Assembly (NCBI GenBank): GCA_900545585.1 | Contig: UQZR01000007.1 | Span: 25,198-89,197 of the forward strand | Source: an uncultured Eubacteriales bacterium | GTDB taxonomy: Bacteria > Bacillota > Clostridia > Oscillospirales > Oscillospiraceae | Reading direction: 5' to 3' | DNA: 64,000 bases | Shown: one piece after another, positions 16,071 to 23,038 of the stretch | Position numbering within the stretch: position 1 is the first letter of the stretch | How the letters are laid out: each line of letters starts with the position of its first letter | Position numbers and translations under genes: made by a program | The notes under the pieces: generated by a model | Database searches by the model: none | Told to the model about the DNA's origin: nothing | Seen by the model: the letters and a program-made list of their open reading frames with translations, nothing else

Positions 16071-17174
16071 TTACATCAGAACGGACATGGCAGTCAAAAG
16101 GATCGCCAGAAATGCAAAGCTGATCCCGGAAAACAGGAGAAGAAAACTCTTTCCACCATTGGGAACACGGCGCGTATATTCCCGAAACGTAATGAGGCTT
16201 GCAAGAGAAGCCACCAGCGTCCCTGCACCGCCCACATTGACGCCAACCAGAAGCGCGCGGGCATCCTGCGTGAAGCGACTGAGCAGAATGGCGGCAGGGA
16301 CATTGCTGATGATCTGGCAGGTGAGCGCGGAGATCAGCATTGTTCCGTGGGACAAAAGGCGGGCGAACAGCGCACGGACCGATTCCATCCGGGCAAGATT
16401 GCCGGAAAAGGTGAAGAAAGCGGCGAAGGTAGCCAGCAGTCCCCAGTCTACGGTTTTCAATGCGTGCCGATCCAGAAACCAGAGTGCCAGGACAATGACA
16501 GTCAGGCCAAGAACATAGGGTACCAGCCGCAGCACCATGGCAACGGCTAAACAGAACAGCCCGCCATAGACGGCAGCCTGGCGGGAGTCTACTGTGGCCT
16601 GCACTTCCGGCACGGAAAGCCGGTCTTTGGGAAATGCCAGGCAACACAAGAGAATGAGGACGGTAGACAGAATGAAGGGCGGCAGCATTGCCGAAAAGAA
16701 CATCTTTGCGGAAAGATCGTAATAGCTGAAAAGATAAAGATTCTGCGGATTTCCGAAGGGCGTGATCATTCCGCAGAGATTGGCGGCGCAGTTTTGCAGA
16801 ATGAACAGGAGTGCGGCGTGCTTTTCCTGACCGGTAGAGGAAAGAACAAACCAGCCAAGCGGCAGAAATGTCAGCAAGGCGGTATCATTGGTCAGAAGCA
16901 TAGACCCGAACATGGTGATGACCACCAGTGCTGTACATACGCCCCGAACCGTGGAAAAGGTGCGCACCATCCGCTGCGAAAGAGCAGAAAAGATCTGCAG
17001 GTCTCGCAGAGCGCCTACCACCGCCAAAACACTAAACAGACAGGAAAGCGTTTTGAGGTCGTAATAGCCTAAGTAGTCCCTGTCGGGAGGGACAAAGAAC
17101 GCCGTTGCAGCCGCAGCCAGCAGTGAAATGGCCAGCATAGCATTAGTACGGCACCAGCATTGAATCTTGCGCAT
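16071..17174 (-). CDS. ArsB/NhaD-type (YbiR-like) anion permease
   Basis: A 367-residue integral membrane protein starting MRKIQCWCRTNAMLAISLLA. About ten hydrophobic segments are seen. Family landmarks of the ion transporter superfamily are present in both halves: MFGSMLLTNDTALLTFLPLG with CAANLCGMITPFGNPQNLYL in the first, and TCQIISNVPAAILLSRFTQD with VNVGGAGTLVASLASLITF in the second. These are the inverted-repeat hairpins that bind substrate in ArsB, CitT and NhaD proteins. The transported ion cannot be assigned. The gene stands alone between two copies of an imperfect repeat. Confidence 0.82.
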   Translation of the reverse strand: MRKIQCWCRTNAMLAISLLAAAATAFFVPPDRDYLGYYDLKTLSCLFSVLAVVGALRDLQIFSALSQRMVRTFSTVRGVCTALVVITMFGSMLLTNDTALLTFLPLGWFVLSSTGQEKHAALLFILQNCAANLCGMITPFGNPQNLYLFSYYDLSAKMFFSAMLPPFILSTVLILLCCLAFPKDRLSVPEVQATVDSRQAAVYGGLFCLAVAMVLRLVPYVLGLTVIVLALWFLDRHALKTVDWGLLATFAAFFTFSGNLARMESVRALFARLLSHGTMLISALTCQIISNVPAAILLSRFTQDARALLVGVNVGGAGTLVASLASLITFREYTRRVPNGGKSFLLLFSGISFAFLAILLTAMSVLM

Positions 17175-17697
17175 AAAAAAATCCCTTTCGCGTAAAAAAT
17201 GCAAAATTTCGCGTGTATATTTCCGTGAAGAAGATAACACATTTCGGGATGATTTACAATGACGTTCTATTGACCCGGCAGATACCAAGCGGCAACGCAA
17301 ATCGGCACATATTTTGCGCTGCCGGAAACAATAAAAAGGTATCAAAACGAAGAAATAGAGCCACTGGCGGAGCGCAATGCTCCCGCCGGGTGGCTCTGCA
17401 GGTTCTTGGTATGTTTCCCGCGTGTGGGGGGCAAAATGTGGGTCAGGCGGAGAAAGCGGAGAGGGTGTTCTGGGGAATACAGGAGTTCTCCTCCTGTTGT
17501 TTCGTCCAAGTGACAAGAGTCACTGCCTCTACAAAAAGCGCTCTTTTTTGTTGCTGCGTAATAGTGGATGCCAAATTACTGACAAATATCAAACAGTAAC
17601 TCCGTGTAGGCCACACTATCTTCGGAGGGCAGTGAAAAACATCCTCCGGCCTGCGTTGCCACCCTGACCCACAGATTAAATTGGTCAAAAAGTAAAG
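17175..17697. other. Intergenic stretch with repeat copy 2 and a long hairpin
   Basis: No supported gene. It holds AT-rich upstream sequence of the permease gene, the second copy of the flanking repeat (17312-17336) and a strong interrupted hairpin at 17356-17398 (AGAGCCAC paired with GTGGCTCT, with an inner GGCGGAGC stem). On the minus strand that hairpin is followed by ATTTCTTCGTTTT, so it may terminate transcription coming from the tRNA genes. Confidence 0.45.
17312..17336. repeat. Imperfect direct repeat, copy 2, flanking the permease gene
   Basis: Second copy of the element at 16001-16025, again with an inverted ACGCAAAT partner just upstream (17295-17302). The two copies lie on either side of the 1.1-kb permease gene. 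Confidence 0.5.
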
Positions 17698-17732
17698 AAA
17701 AAGTCCTGTTTTCGAGAGAAAACAGGACTTTT

Positions 17733-17733
<1 letters not shown>
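17698..17733 (-). terminator. Terminator downstream of the tRNA genes
   Basis: A perfect 16-base stem (17698-17713 with 17718-17733) around GAGA, with A and T runs at its ends. On the minus strand it starts directly at the tRNA-Thr 3' end. Confidence 0.85.
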
Positions 17734-17808
<75 letters not shown>

Positions 17809-17813
17809 AAATG

Positions 17814-17890
17814 TGGCGACCAAGAAGGGGCTCGAACCCTCGACCTCCAGCGTGACAGGCTGGCGTTCTAACCAACTGAACTACTTGGCC
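17814..17890 (-). tRNA. tRNA-Asp (anticodon GTC)
   Basis: 77 bases on the minus strand. The anticodon stem CCAGC/GCTGG encloses CTGTCAC (anticodon GTC), the T loop is TTCGAGC and CCA is encoded. It is the first of the two-tRNA transcript. Confidence 0.97.
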
Positions 17891-17924
17891 ATGTGCGCTT
17901 TCGTCTTGGAACTCAAGCGTGATT

Positions 17925-17953
17925 ATTATAGCAAGAACGTTTTCGGATGTCAA
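17925..17953 (-). promoter_or_regulatory. Consensus promoter of the tRNA pair
   Basis: On the minus strand a perfect TTGACA (17948-17953) and perfect TATAAT (17925-17930) are separated by exactly 17 bases, 35 bases before the tRNA-Asp 5' end. Confidence 0.9.
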
Positions 17954-18002
17954 CACCTTTTTCGCATTTTTTTGACCGGGCCGTATTGCCGTTCAAATCG
18001 GA

Positions 18003-18031
18003 TTGTCAACCGCGGTTTTCTGTGCTATAAT
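18003..18031 (+). promoter_or_regulatory. Promoter of the dus-sigma operon
   Basis: TTGTCA (18003-18008) and TATAAT (18026-18031) with a 17-base spacer, 34 bases before the dihydrouridine synthase start. Confidence 0.75.
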
Positions 18032-18064
18032 ACCCTCTGTCAAACTGCCATAGGGAGGTGCGCC

Positions 18065-19033
18065 ATGAAGATCGGCAGCGTTACCGTCAACGGAAAACTG
18101 TACCTGGCTCCCATGGCCGGCGTCACGGATCTGGCCTTCCGCCAGATCTGTCGCGAGCTGGGCGCTGACATGAGCTGCACCGAACTGGTCAGCGCCAAAG
18201 CCCTGTGCTATCAGGATAAAAAGAGCCGCGGCCTTCTGAAGCTGGCGGACAATGAGCGCCCTGCCGCCGCCCAGATCTTCGGCAGCGACGCTGGCTGCAT
18301 GGCCGAGGCCGCCCAGATCGCGGCGGAGGTGTCCGGCGCGGCGGTCATCGACATCAACATGGGCTGCCCTGTGGGCAAGGTGGTGGCCAACGGCGACGGC
18401 TCCGCCCTGATGAAGGACCCCGAGAAGGCCGCCCGCATCGCCGAGGCCGTGGTGAAGGCCAGCCCCGTGCCGGTGACGGTAAAGATGCGCCGCGGCTGGG
18501 ACAAGGGCAGCATCAACGCCGTGGAGCTGGCGAAAATGCTGGAGCAGGCGGGCGTCAGCGCCATCGCCGTCCATGGCCGCACCCGCACCCAGATGTACGC
18601 CGGTCAGGCGGATTGGACCACCATCCGCGAGGTGAAGCAGGCTGTCTCCGTGCCGGTCATCGCCAACGGCGACGTGTTTGCGCCGGAGGACGCCGTCCGC
18701 ATCCTGGAGTTCACCGGTGCCGACATGGCCATGATCGGCCGCGGCTGCTTCGGAAACCCGTGGCTGTTCCAACAGGCCCGGGCCGCGCTGGAGGGGGAGC
18801 CCATCCCGCCCCTGCCGCCGCTGGCGGAGCGGTGGGCCACGGCGGTGCGTCAGGTGGAACTGGCCGCCGCGGATAAGGGCGAGCACATCGCCGTGCTGGA
18901 GGCCCGCAAGCAGCTTTGCTGGTATCTCAAGGGCGTGAGCCACGCCAATTATTATAAGGAGCAGATCGTCCGCATGGACACGCTGGAGGACGTCTACCGC
19001 GTGTCGGCGGGGGTCAAGAGGGATTTGCGATGA
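18065..19033 (+). CDS. dusB: tRNA-dihydrouridine synthase (DusB type)
   Basis: 322 residues; the ATG at 18065 follows GGGAGGTG. The FMN-dependent TIM barrel is clear: YLAPMAGVTDLAFRQICREL at the start, INMGCPVGKVVANGDGSALM with the catalytic Cys, PVTVKMRRGWD, VHGRTRTQMYAGQADW, PVIANGDVF and MIGRGCFGNPW. The C-terminal tRNA-binding helical part is present. It reduces uridines in the tRNA D loop. The stop overlaps the start of the sigma factor gene (ATGA), so the two are coupled. Confidence 0.95.
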   Translation: MKIGSVTVNGKLYLAPMAGVTDLAFRQICRELGADMSCTELVSAKALCYQDKKSRGLLKLADNERPAAAQIFGSDAGCMAEAAQIAAEVSGAAVIDINMGCPVGKVVANGDGSALMKDPEKAARIAEAVVKASPVPVTVKMRRGWDKGSINAVELAKMLEQAGVSAIAVHGRTRTQMYAGQADWTTIREVKQAVSVPVIANGDVFAPEDAVRILEFTGADMAMIGRGCFGNPWLFQQARAALEGEPIPPLPPLAERWATAVRQVELAAADKGEHIAVLEARKQLCWYLKGVSHANYYKEQIVRMDTLEDVYRVSAGVKRDLR

Positions 19034-19620
19034 TAGAGGAAAAGGACCTGATCCGCCGGGCCGGACAGGGGGACAGCGATGCCTTCCGTCAGCTGGTGGA
19101 AACCTATCAGGCGCCGGTGTACCGTCTGGCGCTGCGTATGTGCGGCGGCGATGCGGCGCTGGCGGAGGACGCGGCGCAGGAGGCGTTCCTGGCCGCATGG
19201 AGGGGCCTGCCCCGCTTCCGCGGCGACAGCCGGTTCTCCACATGGCTGTACCGCCTGACCACCAACGCCGCCATCGACTGCCTGCGGCGGGAGAAGCGCC
19301 ACCGGGGCACAGACGATTTGGACGGCGTGGAGCTGCCGGACGGCGGCGACACGCCTCAGGAGACGGCGGAGCGCAGCGAGACCCGGAACGCCGTCCGCGC
19401 CGCCCTGTGCCAGCTTACCGACGAGCATCGGGAGGTGCTGCTCCTGCGGTATATGCAGGAGCTGGATTACGGCGAGATCGCCCGCGCCCTGCGCATCAGC
19501 GAGGGCACGGTGAAATCCCGCATCAATCGGGCCAAGACCCGCCTGAAGGAGCTGCTGTCCGGCGGGAACCTTTCCGCCGCCGCGTCCGTCAAACCCACAG
19601 GAAAGGAGGGACAGCAATGA
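19030..19620 (+). CDS. ECF-type RNA polymerase sigma factor
   Basis: 196 residues. Region 2 is seen in AFRQLVETYQAPVYRLALRM, AEDAAQEAFLAAWRGLPRF and FSTWLYRLTTNAAIDCLRR. Region 4 is LPDEHR-like LTDEHREVLLLRYMQELDYG followed by EIARALRISEGTVKSRINRA, the DNA-binding helix-turn-helix. This is the usual two-domain layout of extracytoplasmic-function sigma factors. It overlaps the next gene by four bases (ATGA), which encodes its probable anti-sigma factor. Target promoters are unknown; no second promoter of unusual type was noticed before the operon. Confidence 0.93.
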   Translation: MIEEKDLIRRAGQGDSDAFRQLVETYQAPVYRLALRMCGGDAALAEDAAQEAFLAAWRGLPRFRGDSRFSTWLYRLTTNAAIDCLRREKRHRGTDDLDGVELPDGGDTPQETAERSETRNAVRAALCQLTDEHREVLLLRYMQELDYGEIARALRISEGTVKSRINRAKTRLKELLSGGNLSAAASVKPTGKEGQQ

Positions 19621-20252
19621 CCCCGATGTTTGATGAACTGGATCAGGAGCTGCGCGAAGCACTGGTATTGGAGGCGCTGCCCTCCGCCGGTTTCACGGAT
19701 CGCGTCATGGCCCGCGTGGCCCGGACGCCGCAGCAGAAGAAGACCCCTGTGCCCTACCGCAAGTGGCTGGTATCGGCGGCGGCCTGCCTGGCGGTGGCCG
19801 CGGCGCTGATCCCGCTGGTGCGCAGCGGCGGCCTTACCGGCGCGGGAAGCGCCGGTAACGATACCGTGGCGGGCAGTGCCAACCTTGAACCCTCCATGCA
19901 GAGCATGCCAGACGCCTCTGCGGACGGGAACGAGGCCGCCGGAAACGGCACCCAGCAGAAGCTGCGGGAGGACGCCGTCGATCAGGATAACGGCGCCGCC
20001 GAGGACCTGACCCTGTCCGATCCGCTTTCCATGGAGGACGCGCTGACCAGCGCCGCCGAAGCCCTGCGGGAGCAGGGCTGGGACCTCACCGTGGTGGATC
20101 GTCAGGACAACGCGGTGCAGGTGACGCTCACCGCCGCTGACGGCACATCCGGCGATCAGGCGCTGCTGGACGAGACCATGGAGTCAGCGGGCTTCACCGC
20201 CGCCGGCGATTGGTATATTTTTGGGAATTCCAAGGAGGAAACAGATCCGTGA
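19617..20252 (+). CDS. Probable anti-sigma factor, single-pass membrane protein
   Basis: 211 residues starting MTPMFDELDQELREALVLEA. The N-terminal 50 residues are helical and cytoplasmic, and a single membrane segment follows (WLVSAAACLAVAAALIPLV, about 52-70). The outer part is a polar Gly/Ala/Asp-rich linker and a small C-terminal alpha/beta domain (EALREQGWDLTVVDRQDNAV, ESAGFTAAGDWYIF). It lacks the HxxxCxxC zinc motif of ZAS anti-sigma factors, so assignment rests on topology and tight overlap with the ECF sigma gene. It probably holds the sigma factor at the membrane until a signal is received. Confidence 0.75.
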   Translation: MTPMFDELDQELREALVLEALPSAGFTDRVMARVARTPQQKKTPVPYRKWLVSAAACLAVAAALIPLVRSGGLTGAGSAGNDTVAGSANLEPSMQSMPDASADGNEAAGNGTQQKLREDAVDQDNGAAEDLTLSDPLSMEDALTSAAEALREQGWDLTVVDRQDNAVQVTLTAADGTSGDQALLDETMESAGFTAAGDWYIFGNSKEETDP

Positions 20253-20758
20253 AACTGCACACCCGTCAACTGACCTGCGCCGCCATCGTGGGCGCGGCCT
20301 ATGCCGTCCTGAGCATCTTCGGCTCCATCTTCGGCATCACCTATGGCCCCATCCAGTGCCGCTTTTCCGAGGCGCTGTGCGTCCTGCCCTTCCTGCTGCC
20401 GGAGACGGCCTGGGGCCTGGGCGTGGGCTGCCTCATCGCCAACCTGCTCAGCCCCTACGGCGTGCTGGACATCGTGGTGGGCTCCGCCGCCACACTGCTG
20501 GCCGCGCTGCTCACCGCCCGCTGTAAGAAGAAGTGGCTGGCCCCGCTGCCGCCGGTGCTGGCCAATATGGTGCTGGTGGGTCTGGTGCTGGCCTACGAGC
20601 AGGCCGGTACCACCGCAGCCTTCTGGCCCACCTACGCCTTCAACGCCCTGACCGTGGGTGCCGGCGAGATCGTGGCCTGCTACGGCCTTGGCCTGCTGCT
20701 GCTGCTGTGGCGTCTGGAAAAGAGCAAGGCCCTGCAGAATTACCTGCAAAACCGCTGA
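20249..20758 (+). CDS. queT: QueT-type ECF transporter S component (queuosine precursor)
   Basis: 169 residues from a GTG that overlaps the preceding stop (GTGA), with AGGAGG ten bases upstream. Five or six membrane segments are visible and the family signature YGPIQCRFSEALCVLPFLLP is present, followed by VGCLIANLLSPYGVLDIVVG and FNALTVGAGEIVACYGLG. QueT proteins are substrate-binding S components that use the shared ECF energy module to import a queuosine precursor. No preQ1 riboswitch is found because the gene is inside the sigma operon, which is an unusual context. Confidence 0.88.
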   Translation: MKLHTRQLTCAAIVGAAYAVLSIFGSIFGITYGPIQCRFSEALCVLPFLLPETAWGLGVGCLIANLLSPYGVLDIVVGSAATLLAALLTARCKKKWLAPLPPVLANMVLVGLVLAYEQAGTTAAFWPTYAFNALTVGAGEIVACYGLGLLLLLWRLEKSKALQNYLQNR

Positions 20759-20795
20759 ATGCGGGAAAAAACCGAAAAAATATCGGGAAAAGTAC

Positions 20796-20823
20796 TTGAC
20801 TGACTTGAAAAAACCGGTATAAT
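20796..20823 (+). promoter_or_regulatory. Promoter of the rpsF-ssb-rpsR operon
   Basis: TTGACT (20796-20801) and TATAAT (20818-20823) with a 16-base spacer. The roughly 75-base leader that follows could carry the S6:S18 autoregulatory site known in many bacteria, but I could not assign it with confidence. Confidence 0.8.
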
Positions 20824-20904
20824 AAATAGGCTCGCATATTTGCGGGCATATCCTTGCTCTCATCTGAGAATGAGGGCCATTTGTCCAAAAGGAGGTGCAA
20901 AAGT

Positions 20905-21201
20905 ATGGCAAAGATTTCCGCCAACTACGAGGTCGTCTACATCATCGACCCTGCACAGGGTGAGGAGGCAGTTGCCGCCACCGTGGCAAAGTTCCAGACT
21001 CTGGCAGAGCAGCATGCGTCCAACGTCGTCGTGGATGAGTGGGGCAAGCGTCGTCTGGCCTACGCGATCAACTACAAGACCGAGGGCTACTACGTGCTGA
21101 TGAGCTTCACCAGCGGCCCCGAGTTCCCCAAGGAGCTGGATCGTATCCTTGGCATTACCGAGGGTATTATGCGTTCCATGATCGTCTGCAAGGGCGAGTA
21201 A
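20905..21201 (+). CDS. rpsF: 30S ribosomal protein S6
   Basis: 98 residues starting MAKISANYEVVYIIDPAQGE after AAAGGAGGTG. The ferredoxin-like fold of S6 is recognised by YEVVYIID, WGKRRLAYAINYKTEGYYVL and EFPKELDRILGITEGIMRSM. It binds 16S rRNA as a dimer with S18, encoded two genes downstream. The rpsF-ssb-rpsR order is the standard Firmicute arrangement. Confidence 0.97.
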   Translation: MAKISANYEVVYIIDPAQGEEAVAATVAKFQTLAEQHASNVVVDEWGKRRLAYAINYKTEGYYVLMSFTSGPEFPKELDRILGITEGIMRSMIVCKGE

Positions 21202-21213
21202 GGGAGAACAGCA

Positions 21214-21672
21214 ATGCTGAATCAGATCATCATTATGGGTCGGCTGACCCGTGACCCCGAGCTGCGCCGCACACAGAGCGGCACGGCGGTCTGCTCTTTC
21301 TCTGTGGCTGTGGATCGTGATTTCAAGTCCCAGTCCGGCGAGAAGGAGACGGATTTCATCGATGTGGTCGCGTGGCGTCAGACCGGCGAGTTCGTGTCCA
21401 AATACTTCACCAAGGGTCGTATGATCGTGGTGTCCGGCAGCCTGCAGTCCCGCAAGTGGCAGGACCGCAACGGTCAGAACCGCATTTCCTGGGAAGTCAT
21501 CGCGGACAACGTTTATTTCGGCGACTCCAAGCGCGACAGCGCGGGCGACATGGGCGGCAGCTACGCGGCTCCGGCCTATACCGCTCCCGCCGGCGGATAC
21601 AGCGCCCCTGTGGGCGGCGGTCCCTCCGGCTTTGCCGAGATCGACGAGGAGGACGGCGACCTGCCGTTCTGA
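21214..21672 (+). CDS. ssb: Single-stranded DNA-binding protein
   Basis: 152 residues. The OB fold begins MLNQIIIMGRLTRDPELRRT and continues with SFSVAVDRDF, FIDVVAWRQTGEFVSKYFTK, MIVVSGSLQSRKWQDRNGQN and WEVIADNVYF. A Gly/Ala/Tyr-rich linker leads to the acidic tip DEEDGDLPF, which recruits replication and repair partners. It lies between rpsF and rpsR, twelve bases after the first. Confidence 0.97.
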   Translation: MLNQIIIMGRLTRDPELRRTQSGTAVCSFSVAVDRDFKSQSGEKETDFIDVVAWRQTGEFVSKYFTKGRMIVVSGSLQSRKWQDRNGQNRISWEVIADNVYFGDSKRDSAGDMGGSYAAPAYTAPAGGYSAPVGGGPSGFAEIDEEDGDLPF

Positions 21673-21716
21673 TGTGCCCTCAGCGCACATGAAACTTTAT
21701 AAAGGAGGATACTTCC

Positions 21717-21968
21717 ATGGCTATGGAACGCGAAAATAGACCCGCCCGCGGCGCCGGCAAGCGTCGCAAGAAGGTTTGCCAGTTCTGCGTGGACAAGTGC
21801 GAGTGCATCGATTACAAGGACGCTGCCAAGCTGCGCCGCTTCATTTCCGAGCGCTCCAAGATCCTGCCCCGCCGCACCACCGGCACCTGCGCCATGCACC
21901 AGCGTCAGCTGACCGAGGCCATCAAGCGCGCCCGTCAGATCGCGCTGCTGCCCTTCGTGACCGAGTAA
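21717..21968 (+). CDS. rpsR: 30S ribosomal protein S18
   Basis: 83 residues after AAAGGAGG. The S18 signature DYKDAAKLRRFISERSKILP is followed by RRTTGTCAMHQRQLTEAIKR and ARQIALLPFV. The N-terminal part has four cysteines (VCQFCVDKCEC), consistent with the zinc-binding form of S18. It is the last gene of the operon and ends before a strong terminator. Confidence 0.97.
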   Translation: MAMERENRPARGAGKRRKKVCQFCVDKCECIDYKDAAKLRRFISERSKILPRRTTGTCAMHQRQLTEAIKRARQIALLPFVTE

Positions 21969-21994
21969 TTCCGGCCCGAAGCCATTGCAACACC

Positions 21995-22026
21995 AAAAAG
22001 ACCTGCCGTAAGGCAGGTCTTTTTTT
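21995..22026 (+). terminator. Terminator of the rpsF-ssb-rpsR operon
   Basis: AGACCTGCC (21999-22007) pairs with GGCAGGTCT (22012-22020) around GTAA, followed by six T. Upstream A bases extend the pairing. Confidence 0.93.
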
Positions 22027-22124
22027 ACGTCCCGACCGCCCCTTTTCCTCCATTTACCACGCATTTTCGCCCTTGTAAACTTCAGGTTGCGCAGAAAAAT
22101 ATCCCTCTGACAACCTGAGGGTGC

Positions 22125-22154
22125 TGGACACCGCCCCGCAGCTCCTGCTATAAT
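22125..22154 (+). promoter_or_regulatory. Promoter of the structured RNA candidate
   Basis: TGGACA (22125-22130) and TATAAT (22149-22154) with an 18-base spacer. Transcription would begin near 22161, almost exactly at the first base of the long closing stem. Confidence 0.65.
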
Positions 22155-22159
22155 ACCAT

Positions 22160-22425
22160 CAGTTAACAAGGGCAGACACGCCTGTCACCGCGCCTTTTCG
22201 GCGATTTTTGCCCTTTTCGCCTTGGCGGGCACGCGCCCGCCTGCGTCTCAAAAACCAAAAATCCCTGGAAAATCCATCGCTGACAGGTGCGGAGCAGTTT
22301 TGCCGGAGCAGAAATGTGTCCAGACAAGAAAAGACCCGCAGGGAATACTTGCCGTATTGCCAAGGGGCTTGACGCAGTATGGGCGCATTTCTGCCCGTCA
22401 AAACCGTGTCTGCCCTTGTCAACTG
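22160..22425 (+). ncRNA. Candidate structured RNA with closing stem and three-way junction
   Basis: The ends 22160-22180 and 22405-22425 pair with one G-T wobble over 21 bases. Directly inside, CCTGTCA (22181-22187) pairs with TGACAGG (22281-22287), continued by GCG/CGC. Then GTTTTG (22297-22302) pairs with CAAAAC (22399-22404) and GCAGAAATG (22308-22316) with CATTTCTGC (22386-22394). Further hairpins are GGCGGGC/GCCCGCC (22223-22240) and 22351-22360 with 22374-22384. The stems abut without overlap, as in a multi-branched RNA. No motif of RNase P, tmRNA, SRP, 6S or a common riboswitch was recognised. It is either a free RNA or the leader of the gene at 22462. The end repeats could also be read as a small mobile element. 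Confidence 0.55.
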
Positions 22426-22461
22426 ATGGTAGACGTAACAACGATAACAGGAGGTGCTCCC

Positions 22462-22962
22462 ATGGGACTATACGACGCTGTGGACCGCGGCGGCGCAGGC
22501 CGCAAAAAGGAAAAGACGCTGCGCAAGCCGCTTCTCATCGCGGCGGCTATCATCGCCGCCGTCGTCGCGCTGGCCGTCTGGGCCTGCCGCTACCAGCTGC
22601 AATTCCGCTCCTGCGTCTCCGCCCTCACCGACGCCACCCGCCACGCCCGCAGCACCGGTGACTTCACCGTCACCGTGGACGGCGCAGCCGTCCCTGCCGG
22701 CGCCGATGATCTCAGCGACCTGCTGCGTCTCATCACCGCCTCCGGCGCAGGCCGCACCGGGACGGCTCCCGCCGACCCGCCCCTCATCACCATCACCTAC
22801 GGCGACGGCACGGTACTGGACATCTGGCAGGTGCCGCTGGAAAACCCCGCCAACGACTGGACGGAAGGGCCGTTTTTCCGCTGCACCTTCCCCAGCGGCA
22901 AGACCTACGGCTACGACACCGACCAGATCCCCATGACCCGCCTCACCCGCCTGTTTTCATAG
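22462..22962 (+). CDS. Hypothetical membrane-anchored protein
   Basis: 166 residues; the ATG follows AGGAGGTG. A short basic N terminus (GAGRKKEKTLRKP) is followed by one membrane segment (LLIAAAIIAAVVALAVWACR, about 24-43), then a soluble outer domain with beta-rich segments (TGDFTVTVDGAAVP, PLITITYGDGTVLDIWQVPL, FFRCTFPSGKTYGYDTDQIP). No family is recognised. It may be translated from the transcript that includes the structured RNA candidate upstream. Confidence 0.7.
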   Translation: MGLYDAVDRGGAGRKKEKTLRKPLLIAAAIIAAVVALAVWACRYQLQFRSCVSALTDATRHARSTGDFTVTVDGAAVPAGADDLSDLLRLITASGAGRTGTAPADPPLITITYGDGTVLDIWQVPLENPANDWTEGPFFRCTFPSGKTYGYDTDQIPMTRLTRLFS

Positions 22963-22977
22963 CGTTTCCTCAGACGT

Positions 22978-23012
22978 AAAAGCAGCCCCGTCCGATGGAC
23001 GGGGCTGCTCTT
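22978..23012. terminator. Bidirectional terminator between convergent genes
   Basis: AGCAGCCCCGTCC (22981-22993) pairs perfectly with GGACGGGGCTGCT (22997-23009) around GAT, flanked by A and T runs. It serves the gene at 22462 and the convergent cstA. Confidence 0.88.
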
Positions 23013-23038
23013 TATCCGGAAATGCCTGGGGAAATGTG

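Noticed and set aside
22154..22431. A miniature inverted-repeat transposable element
   Set aside because: The ends are 27-base inverted repeats, but no target-site duplication is seen and the interior stems abut in a way expected of a folded RNA with a promoter at its 5' end. Left as an alternative.
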